This document shows, piece after piece, positions 24,546 to 35,185 of a DNA stretch of 64,000 nucleotides. A program made the position numbers and the translations under genes. Location: contig DAOROA010000011.1 of the NCBI GenBank assembly GCA_035441325.1, positions 1-64,000 of the forward strand. The letters are read 5' to 3'. Origin of the DNA: Competibacter_A sp002352125. GTDB taxonomy: Bacteria; Pseudomonadota; Gammaproteobacteria; Competibacterales; Competibacteraceae. Below the pieces are notes generated by a model. The model was not told the DNA's origin. It saw nothing but the letters and a program-made list of their open reading frames with translations, and made no database searches. The stretch's first letter is position 1; every line of letters begins with the position of its first letter.

Positions 24546-26342
24546 ATGCAAAACAAACAGGATGAGGCGAAACTCCTCCGAGAAAAAGCAGAAGCCAAAG
24601 CCGCGCGGCACCAGTTCGAAGTGCCGGAGCTTTCGGATGAACAGATCCGCAAGCTGGTACACGAACTCCACGTCCACCAGATTGAGCTGGAGATCCAGAA
24701 CGAAGAATTGCGTCGCGTCATGGTGGAGCTGGAACAATCCCGCAACGAGTTCTCTCTCCTGTTTCATCGAGCGCCGATCGGCTATCTGGTTTTGAACGAT
24801 GTCGGGTTGATTTACGAGGTCAACGAAACGTTTTGCCGGATGGTGGGTTGCGGCCGGGATCAGTTGATCGGAAGCCCGTTTTCGGAGTGCATGGAAGGCG
24901 ATGATCGCGGCGTGTTTCTGGCGCGCTACCGGGCGTTTTTCGGCAGTCCGGCAGGCAAGACGCTCGAAGCGCTCATCTTGCGCGCGCAAGGGCCAGCGTT
25001 TTACGCGCACATGGAGGGGGCCATCATCAACACCTCTTTGGGGCGCCAGCAGGAAAGCAGCACTCCCCTGCTGTTTCTGGCGGTCACCGACATCACCGAG
25101 CGGAAATGGGCGGAAGAAAAACGTTTGCAATTGGAGCGCCAGATGCAGCAAACCCAGAAGCTGGAAAGCCTGGGCGTGCTGGCCGGCGGCATCGCGCACG
25201 ATTTCAACAACCTCCTGACGGTCATTCTGGGAAACGCCAGCCTGGCCTCGGACGAGTTGCCGCCGGTGATGACTCCCGCGCGCGATAGCCTAAAGGCGAT
25301 CGAAGAAACCTCGCTACGCGCCGCCGAATTGTGCCGGCAAATGTTGGCGTATTCGGGCAAGGGCCAATGCGTCATCGAAAACATCAGGTTGCGCGATTTG
25401 ATCGGAGAAATGGTTTCGCTGTTCAAAGCTTCCATCAGCAAGAAAGCGATTCTGAACTTGAACCTGAAAGATCCGCTGCCTCCTCTGCGGGGCGATCCCA
25501 GCCAAATTCGCCAAGTGATCATGAACCTGGTGATCAACGCATCGGAAGCGCTCGAAGAGTACAGCGGTGCGATCACCATTTCGACCGGCATCATGGAGTG
25601 TTCGCGCGAGTACCTGTCCGAAGCGTTCCTGAACGAGAGCTTGGCGGAAGGATCCTACGTGTGGTTGGAGGTATCGGACACGGGTTGCGGCATGGACCAA
25701 GAAACCCAGCGGCGCATCTTCGAACCGTTTTTTACCACCAAATTCACCGGGCGGGGCCTGGGGCTGTCGGCCGTGCTGGGCATCGTGCGCGGGCACAAGG
25801 GGGCGCTCAAGGTTTACAGCGAGCCGGGTCGGGGCACGACGTTCAAAGTGCTGTTTCCCGCCGTGCTGGAGGAAAAAGCATCGGTAGGCCGGAGCAACAG
25901 CGCCAAACCAGGCGGCTGGAAAGGTGCGGGCACGATCTTGCTGGTAGACGATGAAGAATCCGTCCGGTTGATGGGCAACAGGATGCTGGAGCGGGTCGGC
26001 TTCGAGGTGCTGACCGCCGTGGACGGTCGCGAGGCCTTGGAAATTTACCGCGAGCGGCACGACGACATCGCGTTGGTGCTGCTCGATCTGACCATGCCCG
26101 ACTTGGACGGCGAAGAAACGTTCCGGGAGTTGCGCCGGATCGATCCGCAAGTCCAGGTCGTGATGTCGAGCGGCTACACCGAAAGCGAAATCGCCCCGCG
26201 ATTTGCCGGCAAGCGGTTGTCCGGTTTTTTGCAGAAGCCGTACACGTTGAACGCGCTGACGGAATGCCTGCGCGACGCGCTGGGCGCCGCTCCCCTCGGC
26301 GGGCAAGGACTGGTGCCGCCGCCAGAAAGAAGGGGCGTTTGA
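24546..26342 (+). CDS. PAS-containing hybrid histidine kinase with receiver
   Basis: The 598-residue cytoplasmic protein starts at an ATG preceded by AAGGTG. A coiled coil (ELHVHQIELEIQNEELRRVM) is followed by a PAS domain at about 75-185, HisKA with LAGGIAHDFNNLLTVILGN (phospho-His in AHDFNN), and an HATPase domain with NLVINASEAL, VSDTGCGMDQET and GLGLSAVLGIVRGHKG. A C-terminal receiver has LLVDDEESVR, phospho-acceptor Asp in LVLLDLTMPD and LQKPYTLN. It follows the CheB-CheR gene on the same strand after 179 bases. In many bacteria comparable CheB-CheR-PAS proteins carry a kinase in the same chain, so the two may form a split system. The signal is unknown. Confidence 0.88.
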   Translation: MQNKQDEAKLLREKAEAKAARHQFEVPELSDEQIRKLVHELHVHQIELEIQNEELRRVMVELEQSRNEFSLLFHRAPIGYLVLNDVGLIYEVNETFCRMVGCGRDQLIGSPFSECMEGDDRGVFLARYRAFFGSPAGKTLEALILRAQGPAFYAHMEGAIINTSLGRQQESSTPLLFLAVTDITERKWAEEKRLQLERQMQQTQKLESLGVLAGGIAHDFNNLLTVILGNASLASDELPPVMTPARDSLKAIEETSLRAAELCRQMLAYSGKGQCVIENIRLRDLIGEMVSLFKASISKKAILNLNLKDPLPPLRGDPSQIRQVIMNLVINASEALEEYSGAITISTGIMECSREYLSEAFLNESLAEGSYVWLEVSDTGCGMDQETQRRIFEPFFTTKFTGRGLGLSAVLGIVRGHKGALKVYSEPGRGTTFKVLFPAVLEEKASVGRSNSAKPGGWKGAGTILLVDDEESVRLMGNRMLERVGFEVLTAVDGREALEIYRERHDDIALVLLDLTMPDLDGEETFRELRRIDPQVQVVMSSGYTESEIAPRFAGKRLSGFLQKPYTLNALTECLRDALGAAPLGGQGLVPPPERRGV

Positions 26343-26367
26343 TTTGTTGAGAGAACCGGAGGGTATC

Positions 26368-27147
26368 GTGCGATTTCCCAGCGTCTTCGTCTCTCACGGT
26401 GCGCCGACCTTAGCCGTCGAGGACAACCCGGCCAGCCGGTTCCTGCGGGCGTTCGGCGCGGAACTGGGTCGGCCCCGCGCCATCCTGGTCGTTTCCGCGC
26501 ATTGGGATACCGTCGTGCCGACGGTATCCACCGCCCCGCGCCTGGAGACGATCCACGACTTTGGCGGATTCGACCCGGCTCTCTACGCGATCCGCTACGA
26601 ACCGCCGGGGGCGGTCGAAACGGCAACGCGGGCGCAGTCCTTGCTGCAAGAGGCGGGATTTGCGGTGCGAGCCGATCCGGTGCGCGGGATCGATCACGGC
26701 GGCTGGGTGCCGCTGTCGTTGATGTATCCGGCGGCGGATATCCCAGTGCTGCAACTGAGCGTGCAATCCCGGCTGGCGGCCGGACATCATTTCCGTCTCG
26801 GCCAAGCCTTGCGGCCTTTACGCGACGCGGGGGTGCTGATCCTGGCTTCCGGCAGCCTGACGCACAACCTTCGGGAAGCGTTCCGCGCCATCCCCGGCGC
26901 GCCGACGCCGACGTGGGTTACCGAATTTGGCGAATGGGTGGCGAGAACGCTGGCCGAGCAGCGCATCGACGACGTGCTCGATTACGAACGGCTGGGACCG
27001 CACGCGCGCCAAAACCATCCCACGGTGGAGCATTTCGTACCCCTGCTGGTCGCGTTGGGGGCAGGCACTCCGGACGCCCTCCCGCGCCGGGTCCACGCTA
27101 GCACCACGCTGGGTGTGCTGGCGATGGATGCCTACGCGTTCGATTAG
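26368..27147 (+). CDS. DODA/LigB-type extradiol dioxygenase-like protein (YgiD family)
   Basis: I chose the GTG at 26368 (VRFPSVFVSHGAP) because GGAGG lies six bases upstream; a TTG start 24 bases earlier is less likely. The protein has 259 residues with the metal-site pattern of the LigB/DODA family: FVSHGAPTLAVEDN, VVSAHWDT, RGIDHGGWVPLSLMYP and PTVEHFVPLL. Family members open catechol-type rings, or in bacteria such as YgiD act on L-DOPA in vitro, using zinc or iron bound by these His residues. It follows the hybrid kinase gene almost directly (25 bases), so it may be expressed with it. The physiological substrate is unknown. Confidence 0.85.
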   Translation: MRFPSVFVSHGAPTLAVEDNPASRFLRAFGAELGRPRAILVVSAHWDTVVPTVSTAPRLETIHDFGGFDPALYAIRYEPPGAVETATRAQSLLQEAGFAVRADPVRGIDHGGWVPLSLMYPAADIPVLQLSVQSRLAAGHHFRLGQALRPLRDAGVLILASGSLTHNLREAFRAIPGAPTPTWVTEFGEWVARTLAEQRIDDVLDYERLGPHARQNHPTVEHFVPLLVALGAGTPDALPRRVHASTTLGVLAMDAYAFD

Positions 27148-27493
27148 CTGGCGGGCGGTCCAAAAATCCGAATGCAGGTACGCGCTGAAGCGTCGTGCTT
27201 CGGCGTTCGCGTCCATCGCCCTTCGAAGTATCCATCCGCAAATGTTCGGAAAACCGAACGCTATCGTGCGCTTCGTTCGGGCGGCCGAAAAAATGGCGCT
27301 CCATCCGGTTGATAAAGAAATATAAATCAATTACATGAATATCTCGTGCGCCCGATATGCTGCGGCATGGAATCTGCTATGAAATTCGCGGAGTTCCATA
27401 TCTTGTGCGGTGTTCCAGATGTCTGCCGCGCGAATTGCGGAGTCCGTGCGGCGAGTGGATGGATGTCCGGGAAACCCCCACGACGAGGATGAC
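27148..27493. other. Intergenic region before the DctB-like gene
   Basis: These 346 bases contain no supported gene. The right half is AT-richer and presumably holds the promoter of the two-component operon. I could not find a sigma54 -24/-12 pair. Confidence 0.4.
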
Positions 27494-29358
27494 ATGCCGA
27501 AAAGTGGAGGTGGCCGCGCAACCCTGATCGGCGCGGGAGGGCTTGCCATCATGATCTTTGCCGCCGGGTTGACGTATTTTTGGAGAGAGTTTCGCGGCTT
27601 GTCGGAGTTACAGGCGAAGGGCGTTCACCAGCTCGAACTCTACGCGAACGGCTTGCAAAGCGAACTCGACCGGTTTCTGTACGTTCCGGGCCTCGTCGAA
27701 CTGGCGCGGGATGTCCTCGCCGTGATCGAAGCGCCGGTCGATGCGCTGCGCCGCCAGAACGCGAACGCCTATCTCGAACGGCTGAACGAGCGCGCCGGCA
27801 CCAACGTTATCTACGTCCTCGATGTTTCGGGGAAGGTTCTGGCATCGAGCAACTGGCAACAGCCAGACAGCTTTGTCGGCATGGATTTTTCTTTCCGGCC
27901 GTATTTCCAGATCGCATCGCACGGCGAGCGCGGGCGCTTTTTCGGCGTTGGCACCACCAGCGGACAACCGGGATATTATTTCTCTCACCCCATTCGCCGC
28001 GACGGCAAGCTAGCCGGGGTCGCGGCGGTCAAGGTGAGCCTGGACCGCGTCGAACAATCTTGGTCCGGCGGCGAAGAAGGGGTGCTGTTGGCCGACGGGC
28101 ACGGCGTCGTCGTGCTGGCTTCGGAGCCGGCCTGGAAGTTCACCACCCTCCGGCCGCTCGACGAGCATACTCGCGCCGAGCTGCTGCGAACCCGGCAATT
28201 CGACCGCAAGACGCTGCGGCGGCTCGATCTGAACGTGATCGACGAACTGGGGAGCGGGCTGCGCATCGTCTCTTTGAGCGAGAGTTCGGCCACCGGCACG
28301 TTCCACAAGCCGGCGCAAGAATTTCTCGCCCAAATTCGACCGATGGCAAACTCCGACTGGGAGTTGATGGTGTTGTCGAAACTCGATCCGGTGCGGGTGG
28401 CCGCGCTCGGCGACAGCATGCTTGCCGGAGTGGTCGCCGCTTTCGGCTGGATGTTGTTGCTCTACCTGAACGAGCGGCGCCGCAACATCAAAGTGAGTCT
28501 CGCCGCCAAAGAGGCGCTCGAACGCGCCTACGGCGAGCTCGAACGGCGAGTTCGCGAACGCACCACCGATCTGACCGCTGCCAACGCTCGCTTGCAGGCG
28601 GAAATCGAAGAGCGAGAGCGCACCGAACGCCATCTGCAAACCACCGAAAACGAACTGGTCCAGGCCGGCAAGCTGGCCGTGTTGGGGCAACTGTCCACCG
28701 GCATCACGCACGAGCTCAACCAGCCGCTCGCCGCGCTGCGTACCCTTTCGGATAACACGATCAAGTTTCTGCAACGAGGCGATCTGGAAACGGCGCAAGC
28801 CAATCTGACCACCATCGGCCAACTGGTGGAACGCATGGGACACATCACCGGACAGCTCAAAGTGTTTGCTCGCAAAGCGCCATCGCAACCGCGATTGGTC
28901 GAGGCTCACAAAGCGATTCGAAACGCCCTGCTACTGTTGAACCCGCGCATCCGGAAAGAGGGCGTCCATCTGGAGCTCGACTGCCCCGAGCGGTCACCGA
29001 CGATTTTCTGCGACCAGAATCGCCTCGAACAGGTTTTGATCAATTTGATCGGCAACGCTTTGGATGCCACGAAAACATCGGAAGCCAAACGGCTGTGGGT
29101 CGGGTGCGAAACGGATGGTGATCGCGTCGTCATCCGCGTCCGCGACGGCGGTTCCGGTTTGACCGAAGAAGCGAAACGGCGCTTATTCGAACCGTTTTTC
29201 ACGACCAAGGAACCCGGCGCGGGCCTCGGTTTGGGGCTGGCCATTTCGTCGGGAATCGTTCGCGAATGCGGTGGTACCCTTTTCGGCGACAATCACCCGG
29301 AAGGCGGCGCGATTTTTTGTCTGGAACTTCCTTTGGTTCCCGCAGAGGATGGACCGGC

Positions 29359-29362
<4 letters not shown>
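27494..29362 (+). CDS. dctB: DctB-like membrane sensor histidine kinase
   Basis: The ATG at 27494 has GAGG six bases upstream and gives 622 residues; the frame is open further upstream without a better site. Layout: membrane segment at about 11-31; periplasmic double-PAS (Cache) sensor with RLNERAGTNVIYVLDVSGKV and the FRPYFQIASHGERGRFFGVG motif typical of DctB; second membrane segment near residue 315; coiled coil; HisKA with STGITHELNQPLAAL; and an HATPase domain (NLIGNALDA, RDGGSGLTEE, GLGLGLAISSGI). DctB senses C4-dicarboxylates and phosphorylates DctD. No dicarboxylate transporter gene is nearby, so the ligand here may differ. Its stop overlaps the start of the regulator gene. Confidence 0.88.
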
Positions 29363-30735
<1,373 letters not shown>

Positions 30736-30832
30736 ACCGGATTTTCGTTTCGCCGGCCGCTTTCGGCGGGGGATCGAAATCCGGCAGAAGCGAAGATACC
30801 GGCGGCTTACGACACCGGAGTATCATGCGCGA

Positions 30833-31411
30833 ATGCCCTCTATCGCCCTGATCCGCCATCCGTCCACGCCCAGCGCCGCCGTGCGCCGCGTCGCGGTGCG
30901 GGTGCGCCGGACGCGCGCGAACGCGCTCGCGCTGGTGTACGTGATCGAGGGCAAGATAGAGCGCGTGCGCCTGCCGCCCCCGTGCCCGTCTCGTCGCGCC
31001 GACGAACTGTGGCGGCATACCTGCTGCGAGGCGTTTCTGGCGGGACGCGGGCAAACCGGTTATTACGAGTACAATTTCGCGCCATCGACCGAATGGGCCG
31101 TTTATCGCTTCACGGCGTATCGGGAAGGTATGGCGGCGGTGGACAAAGCGGAACCGCTGCGCATCGCCCCGCGCGTCCGGCTGGATCGGATCGCGCTATC
31201 GGCCATCGTCGATCCCGGCGTGTCGCCGCATCTGGCCGGCGCGGATTGGCGCCTGGCCGCATCCGCCATCATCGAAGAAACGGATGGCCATCGCTCGTAT
31301 TGGGCGCTCCGGCACCCGCCGGGCCGGCCGGATTTCCACCATCCGGACGGTTTCGCGCTCGTGCTCGACCGGTCCGCTCCGGTCGCGGCGCGCGCGCGAC
31401 GGCAAGATTAA
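30833..31411 (+). CDS. DOMON-like domain protein
   Basis: The 192-residue protein matches the small DOMON-like family found in many proteobacteria: N-terminal LIRHPSTPS, a strand with LALVYVIEGKIERVRLP, then ADELWRHTCCEAFLA and GYYEYNFAPSTEWAVYRFTA. The last part (SYWALRHPPGRPDFHHPDGF) completes a beta-sandwich-like domain related to carbohydrate-binding modules. No signal peptide is evident. The ATG at 30833 has GGAG 13 bases upstream, which is rather distant. It lies 29 bases before alaA and could be co-transcribed with it. The role of the family is unknown; ligand binding is inferred from the fold. Confidence 0.75.
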   Translation: MPSIALIRHPSTPSAAVRRVAVRVRRTRANALALVYVIEGKIERVRLPPPCPSRRADELWRHTCCEAFLAGRGQTGYYEYNFAPSTEWAVYRFTAYREGMAAVDKAEPLRIAPRVRLDRIALSAIVDPGVSPHLAGADWRLAASAIIEETDGHRSYWALRHPPGRPDFHHPDGFALVLDRSAPVAARARRQD

Positions 31412-31440
31412 ACCGATTAACTCAATAGGACGAACTCCCG

Positions 31441-32667
31441 ATGCAACCCATACTGAAATCCGCCAAGCTGTCCAATGTTTGTTACGATATTCGCGGACCG
31501 GTGTTGGCACGCTCCAAGCAGATGGAAGATGAAGGACAGCGGATCACCAAGCTCAATATCGGCAATCCGGCGCCGTTCGGTTTTCTGGCGCCGGACGAGA
31601 TCGTGCAAGACGTGATCCGCAACCTGCCGGACGCCTCCGGTTACTGCGACTCGAAAGGTTTGTTCGCGGCGCGCAAGGCGGTGATGCACTACACCCAGCA
31701 AAAGCACGTTCGCGGGGTACAGGTCGAAGACATCTACATCGGCAACGGCGTATCCGAGCTGATCGTGATGACCTTGCAGGCGTTGCTGAACAACGGCGAC
31801 GAGGTGCTGATTCCGGCTCCGGACTACCCGTTGTGGACAGCGGCGGTGAGCCTGTCGGGCGGCACGCCGCGCCACTACTTGTGCGACGAGCAGTCGGACT
31901 GGTTGCCGGATTTGGACGACGTGCGCGGCAAGATCACGCCGAACACCCGCGCCATCGTCGTGATCAACCCGAACAACCCGACCGGCGCGCTGTATCCGGT
32001 GGAGATATTGCAGGGGATCTTGGAGATCGCCCGCCAGAACCAGCTCATCGTTTACGCCGACGAGATTTACGACAAGGTGCTCTACGACGGTGCCGAGCAC
32101 ACCTCGATCGCGTCCTTGGCGGATGACGTGCTGTGCCTGACGTTCAACGGGCTGTCGAAAAACTATCGGGCTTGCGGCTATCGCGCGGGCTGGGTTGCAG
32201 TGTCGGGCGAGAGGAGCCACGCGCAGGACTATATCGAGGGACTCACCATTCTTGCCTCGATGCGGCTGTGCGCCAACGTGCCGGCACAGTACGCGATCCA
32301 GACTGCGCTCGGCGGCTACCAGAGCATCGACGATCTGGTGCTGCCTACGGGTCGCCTCGGCAAGCAGCGCGATTTGGCCTTCGAGTTGCTGACGGCGATT
32401 CCAGGCGTCAGTTGCGTCAAGCCGCGCGCGGCGCTGTATCTGTTTCCCCACCTCGATCCGAAGTGTTATCCCATCGCCGACGACCAGCAGTTCGTGCTCG
32501 ACTTTTTGTTGGAGGAAAAGGTGTTGCTGGTGCAGGGCACCGGATTCAACTGGCCGCATCCCGACCATTTGCGGATTGTGTTTCTGCCCCACGAAGACGA
32601 TTTGAACGACGCGATCGGGCGTTTTGCCTGTTTTCTGGATCGTTATCGCAAGCGTCATGGCTTGTGA
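31441..32667 (+). CDS. alaA: Alanine-synthesising aminotransferase AlaA
   Basis: The 408-residue protein is a class I PLP aminotransferase close to E. coli AlaA in length and layout. PLP binds Lys-240 in FNGLSKNYRACGYRAGW; IGNGVSELI, APDYPLW, INPNNPTGA and YADEIYDKV are the cofactor-binding segments, and LRIVFLPHED carries the substrate carboxylate Arg. The enzyme makes L-alanine from pyruvate and glutamate. The start ATG has AGGA a few bases upstream. A long stable hairpin follows the stop at 32684-32719 and may end transcription. Confidence 0.9.
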   Translation: MQPILKSAKLSNVCYDIRGPVLARSKQMEDEGQRITKLNIGNPAPFGFLAPDEIVQDVIRNLPDASGYCDSKGLFAARKAVMHYTQQKHVRGVQVEDIYIGNGVSELIVMTLQALLNNGDEVLIPAPDYPLWTAAVSLSGGTPRHYLCDEQSDWLPDLDDVRGKITPNTRAIVVINPNNPTGALYPVEILQGILEIARQNQLIVYADEIYDKVLYDGAEHTSIASLADDVLCLTFNGLSKNYRACGYRAGWVAVSGERSHAQDYIEGLTILASMRLCANVPAQYAIQTALGGYQSIDDLVLPTGRLGKQRDLAFELLTAIPGVSCVKPRAALYLFPHLDPKCYPIADDQQFVLDFLLEEKVLLVQGTGFNWPHPDHLRIVFLPHEDDLNDAIGRFACFLDRYRKRHGL

Positions 32668-32683
32668 CGGATAGGCCGATCGG

Positions 32684-32719
32684 CTCGTTTCTTTGCCTTT
32701 TTTGGGGCGAAGAAACGAG
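32684..32719. repeat. Long inverted repeat after alaA
   Basis: CTCGTTTCTTTGCC at 32684-32697 pairs with GGCGAAGAAACGAG at 32706-32719 over 14 bp with one T-G wobble, leaving a loop of eight bases that includes six Ts. No T-run follows the stem. It resembles dispersed palindromic elements of gammaproteobacterial genomes with a TTTCTTTGCC arm, and could also work as a terminator. Confidence 0.55.
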
Positions 32720-32868
32720 TTGGCGCTTCGCGTCGCAAAATGGAAACCAGATGTGACCGCAATTGGTCTCATGCGGATCACGCTCCTTTGAGCGAGCTGT
32801 ATGCGGTTGTTTTGCAAAACCGAAATCGGATAACCGGACGTTACCGGGCCATCGGTCTCTCGTCGTGG

Positions 32869-33681
32869 CTAAGGCGTTGCCCGAACCGGGCTCAGCTTTG
32901 CGCATTCTCGCCGAACTTTCTCTAGCATCCAGTGCCACACCTGGCCTGCTTCGTGTTTGTCCGCCTCGGGAGTAATGGCCGTCTGGCCGTCTGGCCAGCC
33001 TTCGTCGATGAATTGCTTTCCGGTTGGTACCGACTGGCTGTCCCACGGCATGCCGCCAATGCCACCGTGCGTGGCAAGGAAATATCGCTCCGCGTAACCG
33101 GTTCTCGATGAATCCTCCCGAAGGTAACCACAATTGCCGAACGATTCTCTGGATTCCGCTCGTGGATGCCTCCTGGCGTGATAAACCTGCCTGACATTAC
33201 CGCTGATCGGCCTGCCCGGCGGGTGAGTCCATCTCTTGGGATTGAACGGATCGTAAGGATCGAACGGCAAGGACCAGCGGCGCGGATCGTAGGGGATACG
33301 AGGTAGACCTCCGACGGGAATGGATTTATCGACCGCATCGAACAAAAACATCGCATCGACCGCGTGGCCGGCATCTTTCAGCCAATATGCGACTTCGATG
33401 ACGCCGGCTCCTCCGCGGCTGTATCCGCAAAGAAAAACCCGAGCTCCAGGATTTTCTTTCAGTTTGGCGATGACATAGTTGTAAGCTTTGCAGGCTTGTA
33501 TATAGGTATCGTTTCCAAATAAGCGCGGGCCGCGATGATAAAATGCTTCCGGTATCCAGGCTCGCGAAACACCAATATCATCTCCGCGACTGAGTTTGCG
33601 AACGTGGCTGTTTGCAAAAGTTATCCTGTAATTGGAATTAAGCCAATCTCCGGTGCCGTCGATACCTGCGAAAATAATCAT
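32869..33681 (-). CDS. DUF2235/Tle1-like alpha/beta hydrolase
   Basis: The ATG at 33681 has AAGGAG seven bases upstream; the protein has 270 residues. The N-terminus IIFAGIDGTGDW and the motif FLCGYSRGGAGV (nucleophile Ser-88 within GxSxG), with FLFDAVDKS and a late FLATHGGIGG His, fit an alpha/beta hydrolase of the DUF2235 family, which includes type VI secretion phospholipase effectors of the Tle1 group. It is shorter than typical Tle1 proteins and has no membrane segment or secretion tag I can see. It is divergent from the deaminase-fold gene across an AT-rich gap and its own 5' half is AT-rich. An antibacterial or defence lipase role is possible but inferred. No immunity gene stands out next to it. 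Confidence 0.65.
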   Translation of the reverse strand: MIIFAGIDGTGDWLNSNYRITFANSHVRKLSRGDDIGVSRAWIPEAFYHRGPRLFGNDTYIQACKAYNYVIAKLKENPGARVFLCGYSRGGAGVIEVAYWLKDAGHAVDAMFLFDAVDKSIPVGGLPRIPYDPRRWSLPFDPYDPFNPKRWTHPPGRPISGNVRQVYHARRHPRAESRESFGNCGYLREDSSRTGYAERYFLATHGGIGGMPWDSQSVPTGKQFIDEGWPDGQTAITPEADKHEAGQVWHWMLEKVRRECAKLSPVRATP

Positions 33682-34162
33682 GGCATATCTCCTTTGGTGC
33701 CGATCTTCGGAGAAAAAACTACCGGATGATTGCTTATCAATTATCGTGCCACTTAAATTTTCAAGTGCTGGAAATCTTTTGCTGAATTAAAATCATGACG
33801 TGGGTTAGCTGATTTTGGCGGGATAGATGCTGATACATTTGTTGTGTGAAAAATAAGAATGACGGGCGAGATGGTGGAAGTGCAATGCGCTGCAAGGATC
33901 AGTTCATTTTGGAATTACACTGGCTAGATTGAACCGAACCAAATTGGTTTTTTGGGTATCGCTCGGATCATAAATATCGTTTTTCATAAAATAAAAATAT
34001 GATTTTATTATTTATTTTGTTTTTGCTCAATTGAGCTGGCACCTGATTTGCAATTTTCTGCAAGCCGCGACTCTCCGGGATTTTTGAGTCTTTTCTGTAA
34101 AGCACAGCAAGAGTGTCCATCGGCATTTCAAGCCGTTTTACTGTAAGAGGCTTCGAAAGATT
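33682..34162. other. AT-rich intergenic region between hydrolase and deaminase genes
   Basis: These 481 bases are strikingly AT-rich compared with the rest of the window, with runs of T and A around 33980-34030. They must contain divergent promoters. No gene is firmly supported; a 78-codon minus-strand frame overlapping the deaminase start was considered and not accepted. Confidence 0.45.
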
Positions 34163-34750
34163 ATGATCTTGCCTTGGGTTCAACTCGAAAGTTTCTATGG
34201 TCAAAACTTGGTTAACCCCTATAGGGGTAATTTTGTATACGCGACAAGAAATGCAACTTTTGCGTTGCTGTGTTATGGAGACAGCGCAGGCGGAAGAGAG
34301 GTTTGTCTATTTCCAAGCTCCTCTTTACACGCAGAAGTGAATGCATTACAAAGTGATCTCTGGGATCGTATTTGGACACAGGTTGGAAATCGGAAATCGG
34401 GTTATCCAAGAATGGTTATAACATTGGCAATCAATCGCAGTTCCTGTTGCGGTTGTACCCAGTGGTTGATGGAGGCGCTTGCCGAATTACGAACTCTTGG
34501 CGGGTTACAAGGTGATCGGTTTATTGTCGCCGCCAGAGGTGTGTACGAAGATGAGGCAATGGATACTCGTACCACCGTTCAAGATTTACGCTTGTTGTTT
34601 AATGCGGGTTGGGAACAGCAAGTGCTGTATACGCCGCAACCAGGAACCGCACAGAACCCAACGGTAGCCGGATTGCCACCATATGGCCGACAGCTATATC
34701 AAGCACTGCAACGATATGGTTTTTCCACGCCTGACCCCGTAATTTTGTAA
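34163..34750 (+). CDS. Free-standing deaminase-fold protein (toxin-like)
   Basis: The 195-residue protein shows the zinc site of the cytidine-deaminase fold: a His-Ala-Glu motif at residues 56-58 (SSSLHAEVNALQSD), then a C-x2-C motif at Cys-95 and Cys-98 in INRSSCCGCTQWL. The INRS(S/P)CxxC form and the small size resemble bacterial toxin deaminases rather than metabolic CDA or dCMP deaminases. There is no signal peptide, membrane segment or long polymorphic-toxin N-terminus. The DNA is AT-rich compared with the chromosome. A 70-residue protein is encoded 35 bases downstream with a strong ribosome binding site and could be an immunity or accessory factor. It probably deaminates a base in nucleic acid or a nucleotide; the substrate is unknown. 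Confidence 0.65.
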   Translation: MILPWVQLESFYGQNLVNPYRGNFVYATRNATFALLCYGDSAGGREVCLFPSSSLHAEVNALQSDLWDRIWTQVGNRKSGYPRMVITLAINRSSCCGCTQWLMEALAELRTLGGLQGDRFIVAARGVYEDEAMDTRTTVQDLRLLFNAGWEQQVLYTPQPGTAQNPTVAGLPPYGRQLYQALQRYGFSTPDPVIL

Positions 34751-34785
34751 TGGTATAACCCCTCGAATTTAAGGAGAGAACCATC

Positions 34786-34998
34786 ATGAGTTGGTCGATC
34801 GATTTCCACGCCGATGATCGCAAGGTAACGGTAGAGGTAGACTGGGCGGGGCCGGGAGATTACCGGCTTCTTCAAGCGGATGGCGCAACAACTTCTTTGG
34901 GCACCTGCAACACGGCCGAAGAGATGTTGAACGCTTTGTTGGATGCCGACTGGTCGCCAGACTTGGAAGGAGCGCGGGTCGAACAGGCGTCGTCCTGA
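34786..34998 (+). CDS. Small acidic protein after the deaminase gene
   Basis: The gene encodes 70 residues from an ATG with a strong AAGGAG site nine bases upstream. It opens with MSWSIDFHADDRKVTVEVDW, alternating strand-like residues, and is acidic overall, with a C-terminal helix (TAEEMLNALLDADWSPDLEG). No family is recognised. Close spacing to the deaminase-fold gene suggests one operon. Acidity and size are typical of immunity proteins for nucleic-acid-targeting toxins, but this is inference from context only; it could equally be an unrelated gene. Confidence 0.6.
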   Translation: MSWSIDFHADDRKVTVEVDWAGPGDYRLLQADGATTSLGTCNTAEEMLNALLDADWSPDLEGARVEQASS

Positions 34999-35185
34999 AC
35001 GAAACGTCCCGGGCGAGCGGCTTGGTTTCTTGCCGAACGCCGGAGTTGGGCAGATAAGCGAAGATCCGCCGGTCGTCGCAAATTCGAAGCCTGACGGAAG
35101 GCACGGCCAGCTCGCGTTCCCGCTTTCCCTGGTCGATGCGTTGCATTACGCTAAACGATAATACCCGTTCGACTAGGAAGCCTAC

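Noticed and set aside
31417..32817. 466-codon open frame antisense to alaA
   Set aside because: alaA carries a complete PLP-enzyme motif set; the other strand has none.
33968..34204. 78-codon AT-rich minus-strand frame
   Set aside because: It overlaps the start of the deaminase-fold gene by 42 bases, has no good ribosome binding site and no recognisable feature. It remains possible but unsupported.
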